A stretch of DNA of 36,346 nt, taken from positions 1 through 36,346 of the forward strand of contig NZ_FOCO01000033.1 in assembly GCF_900110135.1 (NCBI RefSeq). The letters are read 5' to 3'. Of this stretch, positions 30,243 to 36,346 are shown piece by piece. Source of the stretch: Pseudorhodobacter antarcticus. Its GTDB lineage: Bacteria; Pseudomonadota; Alphaproteobacteria; Rhodobacterales; Rhodobacteraceae. How positions within the stretch are numbered: the first letter of the stretch is position 1; each line of letters opens with the position of its first letter. The notes beneath the pieces are model-generated. The model was not told the DNA's origin and did no database searches. It saw only the letters and a list, made by a program, of their open reading frames with translations. The position numbers and the translations under genes were made by a program.

Positions 30243-31748
30243 ATGACCTTCACCCCACACGGAAAACATCTGATCGCAGGCGAATGGGTGGCTGGTGACG
30301 CCACGTTTTCCTCCTCTCCCGCACACGGCACGGCCCACGACTTTTCTGTTGGCACACCCGATCACGTAGACGCGGCGGCGCAGGCGGCAGAAGAGGCGTT
30401 TTGGAGTTATTCACAAACCACGCGCAAGGATCGCGCCGCCTTTTTGCACCGGATCGCCGATGAAATTGAAGCGCGGGGCGAGGCGATCACCGAAATAGGT
30501 ATGCAGGAAAGTGGTCTGCCCGAGGGACGTCTGCAGGGCGAACGCGGTCGAACCATTGGGCAGCTTCTACTGTTCGCGGACCATATTTTGAAGGGCGACT
30601 ATCTTGATCAGCGCCATGACAGTGCGCTGCCAGATCGCGCGCCCGCACCTCGTCCCGACCTCAAGATGGTGCAACGCCCCATTGGGCCAGTCGCAGTCTT
30701 TGGCGCATCAAATTTCCCGCTCGCCTTTTCCACTGCTGGCGGAGACACGGCAGCAGCTTTAGCGGCAGGTTGTCCGGTGGTGGTCAAAGGCCATTCTGCG
30801 CATCCAGGCACCGGAGAGATCGTCGCAGAAGCAATCCATGCAGCAATTAGGGCCTGCGGTATTCATCCAGGAACATTTTCCCTTATCCAAGGAAGTAAAC
30901 GCGATGTTGGCACCACTTTGGTTCAGCATCCGCTAATCAAGGCCGTTGGTTTTACCGGCAGTCTTGGCGGTGGGCGGACTCTGTTTGATCTGTGTGCATC
31001 GCGCCCGGAGCCGATTCCGTTCTTTGGCGAACTTGGATCCGTGAACCCAATGTTTTTGTTGCCCGATGCGCTGAGCAATCGTGGCGCGGCTATTGCAGTG
31101 GGCTGGGCGGGGTCGCTTACGATTGGGGCGGGGCAATTCTGTACCAATCCCGGGATTGCAGTTTTGATCGACGGGCAGGATGCGGATGCGTTCGTTACAG
31201 CCGCCGCAGAGGCCTTGGGCAAGGTAGACAGCCAGACCATGCTCACGGATGGGATTGCGCAGGCCTACCGGATCGGACGTGATCGCATCGCAGGCACGTC
31301 CGGCGTGCGCGAGGTTCTGGCGACCTCCTGCGAGGGGCGGCAAGCGACACCCAATCTTTATGAAACCGATGCGCAGACGTGGCTGAACAGTCGCACACTT
31401 CGGGAAGAGGTGTTCGGTCCGCTTGGCATTGTGGTGCGCGCCAAAAATTGCGGACAGATGGTCGAGATTGCAAAACGCCTTGAGGGTCAACTAACTTGTA
31501 CCTTGCATATTGACGATGCCGACACAGCGGTCGCGCAAATTCTGATGCCTGTGCTGGAACGCAAAGCGGGCCGTGTGCTGGCCAATGGGTTCGCCACAGG
31601 CGTAGAAGTGGCTGACAGTATGGTCCACAGCGGCCCCTACCCAGCCTCGACCAATTTCGGCCATACCTCAGTTGGCACACTCTCAATCCGCCGGTTCCTA
31701 AGGCCTGTCTGCTACCAGAACATGCCGGAGGCTTTGCTCCCGCGGTAA
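30243..31748 (+). CDS. Alpha-ketoglutarate semialdehyde (2,5-dioxovalerate) dehydrogenase
   Basis: This 501-aa aldehyde dehydrogenase is of the NADP-dependent KGSADH group. It has Asn157 in FGASNFPLAFSTAGGDTAAA (the group's typical motif), catalytic Glu263 in FFGELGSVNP and nucleophile Cys300 in GAGQFCTNPG. The C-terminal region has NSRTLREEVFGPLGIVVR and FATGVEVADSMVHSGPYPAS, again typical of KGSADH. It oxidises the product predicted for the DapA-like dehydratase to 2-oxoglutarate, feeding the TCA cycle, and is the last gene of the operon. No terminator is visible right after it. Family is sure; exact physiological substrate is inferred from neighbours. Confidence 0.87.
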   Translation: MTFTPHGKHLIAGEWVAGDATFSSSPAHGTAHDFSVGTPDHVDAAAQAAEEAFWSYSQTTRKDRAAFLHRIADEIEARGEAITEIGMQESGLPEGRLQGERGRTIGQLLLFADHILKGDYLDQRHDSALPDRAPAPRPDLKMVQRPIGPVAVFGASNFPLAFSTAGGDTAAALAAGCPVVVKGHSAHPGTGEIVAEAIHAAIRACGIHPGTFSLIQGSKRDVGTTLVQHPLIKAVGFTGSLGGGRTLFDLCASRPEPIPFFGELGSVNPMFLLPDALSNRGAAIAVGWAGSLTIGAGQFCTNPGIAVLIDGQDADAFVTAAAEALGKVDSQTMLTDGIAQAYRIGRDRIAGTSGVREVLATSCEGRQATPNLYETDAQTWLNSRTLREEVFGPLGIVVRAKNCGQMVEIAKRLEGQLTCTLHIDDADTAVAQILMPVLERKAGRVLANGFATGVEVADSMVHSGPYPASTNFGHTSVGTLSIRRFLRPVCYQNMPEALLPR

Positions 31749-32230
31749 CCTGAATATAGGCAATGTTTTCGCAGCCGGGATAGACGTCCACAACCTGTCC
31801 GGAGCGCAAATCGATATCCGTGCGAACCATTGGCAATGACCACATTTCGACGGAGGATCTTTTCACCGCGGTCGCGATGCGCAGTTAGCTGCTGTTCGGG
31901 CAGACACGGCGAATTCACGCCTCGTCACACACTGCTGACCTAAGTCGGGTCAAATGCTGCGCACCTGTTCCAATGCCCGCTTCAGGGAAGCTGCGTCGCA
32001 GCTTTGAGAGCGTTAGTGAACGGCAGCTTCGGGCCGAAAACGATGGTAAATGGCCGTCGCACGCATTAGCTTACCTCAACGCCACATCAACGCGCGAACG
32101 CGCACTAGTGCGGGGCTATGCCCGCCAATGCGCGTGAATGCTGCTGAATGTGCGGTTGGAAACTTGCTAAAATCAAAGACTTACCAGTTAAGATACTGAT
32201 TTTATTAACTTATTAAAATTCTTGAATTAT
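31749..32230. other. Degenerate, then AT-rich intergenic region left of the tRNA fragment
   Basis: No gene is supported in these 480 bases. The first half reads like decayed coding sequence. On the minus strand near 31770-31830 a short stretch looks protein-like (TDIDLRSGQVVDVYPGCEN) but has no recognisable context. From about 32155 to 32230 the sequence becomes very AT-rich with gttaa/ttaac inverted motifs (32189-32210), directly against the tRNA fragment, as in attachment-site arms. Confidence 0.4.
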
Positions 32231-32278
32231 AGGCTCATAACCTGAAGGTCGTAGGTTCAAATCCTACTCCCGCAACCA
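32231..32278 (+). other. 3' half of tRNA-fMet: attachment-site remnant
   Basis: The 48 bases run from inside the anticodon stem (anticodon CAT at 32236-32238) through the variable loop and T-arm (ggttcaaatcc at 32254-32264) to CCA at 32276-32278. The base before the discriminator is A, giving the A72 expected of an initiator tRNA. The D-arm and acceptor 5' strand are missing: what lies to the left is unrelated AT-rich sequence. The native-looking terminator follows. This is the classic footprint of an integrative element that recombined in the 3' part of a tRNA gene. A complete copy should lie at the other end of the island, outside the window. Confidence 0.85.
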
Positions 32279-32306
32279 AAAAATAACGTGTTATCAGTCA
32301 CTTGCA

Positions 32307-32329
32307 AAGCGCCCGTCGGGGCGCTTTTT
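32307..32329 (+). terminator. Intrinsic terminator of the tRNA-fMet gene
   Basis: An 8-bp GC-rich stem (32307-32314 with 32319-32326), with loop gtcg and a run of five T at 32325-32329, follows the tRNA 3' end by about 28 bases. It is probably the original terminator of the tRNA gene, showing that the sequence to the right is the ancestral side of the insertion. Confidence 0.75.
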
Positions 32330-32404
32330 GCGTTGCCACATTGCCCGGAAGCACTGCGGAAGCAAGAGGGAGCGAAGTTATTGGTAACAAAGCGAAAACT
32401 ACAG

Positions 32405-32550
32405 CTATTCATATAGCTTTTCATGCGTGAGCGGATCGTCAAGTTTTACGATCTGGAAGGATCTGCCGTAATCATCGGCTAACAAGTTTGTAACTGCTGC
32501 AGTCTTCGCTGTGCCCTTTGGCACGACGATATTTTGGATATGGCCTTTGA
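32405..32550 (-). pseudogene. Short C-terminal gene remnant next to ilvD-like gene
   Basis: Read leftward from about 32550 a 47-codon stretch gives IQNIVVPKGTAKTAAVTNLL followed by ADDYGRSFQIVKLDDPLTHE and a stop at 32405. It looks like real protein sequence, but there is no start codon and a stop lies immediately upstream in frame. It is therefore best read as the tail of a lost gene. I do not recognise the family. Confidence 0.3.
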
Positions 32551-32566
32551 CTCAAAATTGCCTGCC

Positions 32567-34435
32567 TCAAGCCCCCTTGTCCGTTCCGGGGCGGAACTTA
32601 TTTTGCGGCGTAAAGCCAGACGCTGTTGCCTCGCGCGGGTTGCGCACCCAGACGGTCCGGTTGGGGTGCAGACCGCCACCGCGCCTCGCAGGAACGGCCA
32701 TGTGCCGCGCACGTTGCAACAGGCGCGTGTCGGCAAGGCCAGCAAATGGATGGAACCCGCCGTTGTCTGCGACCACCTTGTCCCACGCGGCCTTGCGGGC
32801 ATTAAGGATCGCAGGATCGGCAAGCTGGGTACAGTTGATCTCGTTGGTGTTCAGATCCGCAATGATTTCATCGCCATTTTCGACAAAGGCAATCGGCCCA
32901 CCAAGCGCTGCTTCGGGCCCCACATGGCCAATCACAAGGCCGATCGAGCCACCGGAAAAGCGGGCGTCAGTCATCAGGGCGATAACGATGCCACGCTCGC
33001 GGCACAGGGTTGTGATGCGCGCGGTTGGGTCCAGCATTTCTGGCATGCCGGGTGCACCACTTGGCCCCTCATAGCGCACGATGATCATGTCGTTGTCCTG
33101 AAATGCCTCGGGCGTTTGGTCCAGCATGTCGAGCAGCGCCTGTTGGCCGTCAAACACGCGCGCCTTACCCCGGAACAGGTTGTTCTCAAGCCCGCCCTCA
33201 ACACCTGCCAGCTTCAGGATGGCCGAAAACTCGGGCGACAGGTTGCCGCCAAGCATGCGCAACCCACCGGTGGGCTTATAGGGTGCCTTAACCGGATAGA
33301 TCACATCGCCGTCGGCGCGTTTGGCACCAAGACGCGCGACCTGTTCGGCCAGCGTCTCGCCGGTGCAGGTCGGCACGTCACCGTTCAGCAGACCCGCCTC
33401 TAGCAATTCGCGCACGATGACCTGCACGCCGCCAACTTCGTCGATGTCGACCATGGAATACTTGCCGTAAGGCCGCGCGTTGGTCAGCACGGGAACGACA
33501 TGCTGCGACAGGTGATTGAACTCCTCAGGGGTGATGATGTCCTTCCAGAAATCAGCAAAGCCTGCGGCGCGGGCTATCTCTGGCGCATGCAACAGCGCGT
33601 TAGTGGAGCCACCGATGGCCAACGCCACAATCGTGGCGTTGCGCAGGCTGTCGCGCCCGACGATATCGCGGGGCTTGAGGTCTTTCTCGATCATTTGGGC
33701 CAGCAGAGTGATCAACTCATCCGGAAACTCTTTCAGACGGCGCGGATCGTCTGACGGGGGGGCCACCATGTGCAGGGGCTGCATGCCCAGCACGCCGATG
33801 AACGTCTGCATGGTATTGTAGGTGAACATACCACCGCAGCTGCCAAAGCCCGGGCAGGCGTGGCAAGCGATGTGGTCGCGGTATTCGGGGTCCGGATGGC
33901 CTGCTGCCTGAAAGGCGCTGACGATATCGAGCTTTTCGCCGGTTTTTGGATCGGTGCCGGGATGTATCGGACCATCGGACATGATGATGGACGGCAGATT
34001 GTGCTCCAGCATCGCCGCAAGCGTGCCGACGGGCGGCTTGTCACAGGCAACCACGGCTATCGTGCCGGCAAGACCCGTGGCGCTAAGGTGTTCGCACAGC
34101 GCATCATGCGTCACCTCGCGCCCGATCAGCGAATAGCGCATCTCGGGCGTTCCGTTGCGCATGCCGTCCGAGGTCGCGATTGTATATTCGGGCTGCACGA
34201 GGCGATATTTCAATTGGCCCGGTCCGGTGCCGATACGGGCTTTCAGCGCTTGATGGATCGCCTCGACCTTGGCGGCCACGCCCAGATAGCATTGGCTGTC
34301 GCCTTTGGTGCCAACCACGCCTACCGACGGCTCGTGGATCAGGGCCGGGTCAGTCCCGATCTCGATGGCAAGGCCGATGGTCTGGGTCGAGCGGCCGGGG
34401 TGGTTGTCAATCAGAACGGCGTTTGGATTGGTCAA
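32567..34435 (-). CDS. IlvD/Edd-family dehydratase, probable dihydroxy-acid dehydratase
   Basis: This product of about 622 aa belongs to the IlvD/Edd Fe-S dehydratase family. Cysteines that could hold the cluster are in VVACDKPPVGTLAAML and CHACPGFGSCGGMFTYNTMQ, and the substrate-loop motif DARFSGGSIGLVIGHVGPEA is near the C-terminus. Family proteins begin with a segment like TNPNAVLIDNHPGRSTQTIG. That matches a TTG start at 34435 preceded by AGGAAAG, while the ATG at 34492 lacks a ribosome site. It may serve branched-chain amino-acid synthesis. An acid-sugar dehydratase role is an alternative, as these cannot be separated by eye. It lies on the ancestral side of the tRNA scar, not in the catabolic operon. 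Confidence 0.8.
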   Translation of the reverse strand: MTNPNAVLIDNHPGRSTQTIGLAIEIGTDPALIHEPSVGVVGTKGDSQCYLGVAAKVEAIHQALKARIGTGPGQLKYRLVQPEYTIATSDGMRNGTPEMRYSLIGREVTHDALCEHLSATGLAGTIAVVACDKPPVGTLAAMLEHNLPSIIMSDGPIHPGTDPKTGEKLDIVSAFQAAGHPDPEYRDHIACHACPGFGSCGGMFTYNTMQTFIGVLGMQPLHMVAPPSDDPRRLKEFPDELITLLAQMIEKDLKPRDIVGRDSLRNATIVALAIGGSTNALLHAPEIARAAGFADFWKDIITPEEFNHLSQHVVPVLTNARPYGKYSMVDIDEVGGVQVIVRELLEAGLLNGDVPTCTGETLAEQVARLGAKRADGDVIYPVKAPYKPTGGLRMLGGNLSPEFSAILKLAGVEGGLENNLFRGKARVFDGQQALLDMLDQTPEAFQDNDMIIVRYEGPSGAPGMPEMLDPTARITTLCRERGIVIALMTDARFSGGSIGLVIGHVGPEAALGGPIAFVENGDEIIADLNTNEINCTQLADPAILNARKAAWDKVVADNGGFHPFAGLADTRLLQRARHMAVPARRGGGLHPNRTVWVRNPREATASGFTPQNKFRPGTDKGA

Positions 34436-34924
34436 GGCGGTATCTTTCCTGTCGCAGGGTTGGAGGTGGTTGGTAGCGGCATCGAAATTCATTAGAAAGT
34501 TATGATGCGAAAGCTGTGAAAGTAAAGATCGACAAGCAATGTGTTCGAGTTTCGCGGCAGCAGGTGATGAGTCGTGCCGTTGTGGAGGCATTGATTAATC
34601 CAATAGTGCCGCTCAACTGGTCACTAATCGCAGCGCAAAAAATCACAAATAGGCGGTTGCTTATGCTGGGTCGAAAAATTGACCTCCCTTTGCAATCTAC
34701 CAAGAATATGCGGTGTCTTGGGCAATGCTGTTTTTTCGGGGGAAGATGCGCCGCTCAGGCTGGTGGCATCAAATTTCTGTCGTGACATTTTATTCTCACT
34801 GTGATGCTGCTGGTCAAACAGCTTTTGCAAGGATGCAGATGTCGCCAATTCGTTCCAGCATTGACTGGGCCGGTTCGTATCCCGCGCGGGGTACATTAGA
34901 CCGGTTTGCCGTTAAGCGCGATGG
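34436..34924. other. Intergenic region between the ilvD-like and DUF6671 genes
   Basis: About 490 bases separate the two divergent genes. The part nearest the ilvD-like gene must hold its promoter and the ribosome site that decides the TTG start. The remainder shows no convincing gene on either strand, no clear repeat and no RNA gene that I can recognise. The promoter of the DUF6671 gene should lie in the last 100 bases. Confidence 0.4.
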
Positions 34925-35803
34925 ATGGACGTTCGCCGCATGACGGAACAGAGAAACGTGTTTTCTGGGCGACGTGCCGTGGTTGCGACCATGCACGGTA
35001 AAGAACAAGCAATCGCGCCGGTGTTCCGGACCAGCCTGAATTTGATCGTGGTGCCTGCGACGGGCGTCGACACGGACGCGCTTGGAACATTTTCCGGCGA
35101 GGTTCCACGACGTGGCACAATGCTTGAAACGGCGGTCGCCAAGGCGCGACTTGGCATGGAACGCGCACGGCTTCCCTTTGGCATCGCAAGCGAGGGAAGC
35201 TTTGGGCCGCACCCGCTTTTAGCGATCATACCGGCAGGCTTTGAACTGCTGGCATTCGTCGATGATGAGCGGGGCACGACGATCCACGAAAGCCTTGTGA
35301 TCGATGCGACGAACTTTGCGCATATCGTAACGTCGCCAGCGGAACCGATCACGCAATTTCTGGCTCAGGTGGGGTTCCCGTCGCATGGTTTGATCGTGCG
35401 TCCTAACGTCGGTGATGCCCAGACAAAACTTTTCAAAGGTATAGTCGATCTGTCTAACCTCCAGTCCGCAATTACGGCAGCCGCTGCGCTTTCTGACGAT
35501 GGCTGCGCGCGCGTTGATACCGATATGCGGGCGCACCTGAACCCGACCCGCATGAAATCCCTGACTGCCCTTGCGGTGCGACTTTCAGATCGTCTGTCGT
35601 GCCTTTGTCCGTCCTGCGCAGCGCCGGGGTGGGGACGCATCAAAGTGATCCGAGGTTTGCCCTGTGAGGTCTGCGACACCGCGACCGAATGGGTCATGTC
35701 CGAGGTCTTTGGTTGTGCTGCCTGCACTCACGAGGAGGAACGGCGCCGTAGCGACGGCCTCACCCACACAGGCCCTGCGAATTGTCCGTGGTGCAATCCT
35801 TAG
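34925..35803 (+). CDS. DUF6671-domain protein with a cysteine-rich C-terminus
   Basis: The 292-aa product starts at the ATG at 34925 or at 34940 (MTEQRNVFSGRRAVVATMHG). The body matches the DUF6671 pattern (GKEQAIAPVFRTSLNLIVVP, then FPFGIASEGSFGPHPLL-like region and HESLVIDATNFAHIVTSP). The C-terminus holds about eight cysteines in CxxC-type pairs (LCPSCAAPGWG, PCEVCDTATEW, FGCAACTHEE, NCPWCNP), which probably bind two zinc ions. Function is unknown. It looks complete and is alone between the ilvD-like gene and an IS3 fragment. A role in nucleic-acid binding is only suggested by the zinc-ribbon-like tail. Confidence 0.75.
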   Translation: MDVRRMTEQRNVFSGRRAVVATMHGKEQAIAPVFRTSLNLIVVPATGVDTDALGTFSGEVPRRGTMLETAVAKARLGMERARLPFGIASEGSFGPHPLLAIIPAGFELLAFVDDERGTTIHESLVIDATNFAHIVTSPAEPITQFLAQVGFPSHGLIVRPNVGDAQTKLFKGIVDLSNLQSAITAAAALSDDGCARVDTDMRAHLNPTRMKSLTALAVRLSDRLSCLCPSCAAPGWGRIKVIRGLPCEVCDTATEWVMSEVFGCAACTHEEERRRSDGLTHTGPANCPWCNP

Positions 35804-36010
35804 ACATCTCGATCATGAGGTCCAAGCTTGTCGAGATATTCGTGATATTGAGAAAGCCGTGATTGATACCTCTTGCTTTCTATCTGAACTTCACGCCATC
35901 CGCAGCTTTGGCGCGCAGGGCACCGGTGTGATTAGCGCTAGATCTCGCTGCGTGCGACTGGCTGGCAGGACGGAACGTGTCAACGACTTTGAGGCAGTGG
36001 CTTTTGGACT

Positions 36011-36346
36011 TTAAGCTTGGTTTCCCTCCGTTTGCTTTGGTGGATTTATCCAGACAGCAGTCGGGATGTGAGGCGGCCTGGGTGGCTTGCGGACGAAGCG
36101 CTCGGGCGTGCTGATGAACGCAGTATCGAGGGTTTCCTGGCGTGCGGCATAGATAGCCTCGGCCTGTCCGAAGTGGACCTGATCGGGGGTCATCAACCCG
36201 ATACCTGCGTGATGATGTTCTTCGTTGTACCATGCAAAGAACCTGCGGCAGAAGTCGCGGGCCTGCTCGATAGTTTCAAACTTCTTGGGAAATTCAGGCT
36301 GATATTTCAGCATCTTGAAGTGGGCTTCTGAGAACGGGTTATCGTT
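36011..36346 (-). CDS. IS3-family transposase, C-terminal part of OrfB (runs off right edge)
   Basis: The frame enters from the right edge with NDNPFSEAHFKMLKYQPEFP and continues with FETIEQARDFCRRFFAWYNE, EHHHAGIGLMTPDQVHFGQA and a Pro-rich end before a TAA at 36011. This is the C-terminal part of the rve integrase core of IS3-family OrfB. The NDNPFSEA segment lies next to the last part of the DDE site and the FFAWYNEEHHHAGIG motif carries the family's YN..R/H pattern. The upstream half and OrfA are outside the window. The IS end should lie just left of 36011, but no terminal repeat can be confirmed. Confidence 0.9.
   Translation of the reverse strand, partial: NDNPFSEAHFKMLKYQPEFPKKFETIEQARDFCRRFFAWYNEEHHHAGIGLMTPDQVHFGQAEAIYAARQETLDTAFISTPERFVRKPPRPPHIPTAVWINPPKQTEGNQA

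Noticed and set aside
32231-32278. Complete tRNA-Met gene
   Set aside because: The D-arm and 5' acceptor strand are absent upstream, so no cloverleaf can form; only the 3' half remains.

Overview
The window reads as a chromosome or plasmid segment of a marine or polar-type Rhodobacteraceae (Alphaproteobacteria). Gene content, the ATGA-coupled gene style, the Roseobacter-like IS elements, the TRAP transporter and a tRNA-fMet remnant with C1:A72-type initiator features all fit. A xanthorhodopsin-family pump next to a crt/blh set recalls what is known of Octadecabacter, but the species cannot be fixed from sequence alone. The segment is strongly mosaic: IS fragments at both edges, at least two broken genes, two patches of phage-like genes and a truncated tRNA.

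Left, 1-5346 (minus strand). A tightly coupled operon of eight genes runs leftward: DCC-family thiol oxidoreductase, a 72-aa unknown, a photolyase/cryptochrome-like protein whose domains appear in reversed order, a renalase-like FAD oxidoreductase, a membrane methyltransferase, a UbiG-like methyltransferase, DUF427 (one-base frameshift) and CIA30 (cut by an IS5-family element). It looks like a light or oxidative-stress operon whose 3' end is decaying.

5623-7700. Three small conserved accessory genes (DUF6900, unknown, DUF3489) are followed by a degraded DNA methylase and an iteron-like array of TGG(C/A)TTCC motifs.

8077-14091. A complete retinal-based phototrophy cassette: green-tuned xanthorhodopsin-like proton pump with a conserved fenestration glycine, a strong terminator, then crtE-crtI-crtB-crtY-blh, which together make beta-carotene and cleave it to retinal. 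The crt genes overlap and are probably one transcript. No ketolase or hydroxylase is present, so any antenna carotenoid must come from elsewhere.

14274-20627. A phage-like early module: tyrosine integrase, AlpA/excisionase-like protein, small unknown, VRR-NUC nuclease, winged-helix replication-like protein with iterons inside its gene, cytosine-5 DNA methyltransferase, and a 218-aa unknown. No structural genes are seen, so this is a decayed prophage or a satellite-like element. Two striking features are the repeat-filled int/xis intergenic region and the methyltransferase gene, which appears to carry a second, recognisable protein in another frame.

20827-31748. A WYL regulator, then a GntR regulator divergent from a nine-kilobase catabolic operon: TRAP transporter (SBP, small and large membrane subunits), two PdxA2-like dehydrogenases, an enolase-superfamily acid-sugar dehydratase, a DapA-family protein with the Gln/Lys/Glu pattern of 2-keto-3-deoxypentonate dehydratases, and alpha-ketoglutarate semialdehyde dehydrogenase. 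This predicts uptake of a C5 sugar acid and its conversion to 2-oxoglutarate by a Weimberg-type route, with an unexplained role for the two PdxA-like enzymes.

32231-36346. The 3' half of tRNA-fMet plus its own terminator marks the edge of an inserted island. To its right lie an IlvD/Edd-family dehydratase, a DUF6671 protein with a cysteine-rich tail, and the end of an IS3-family transposase.
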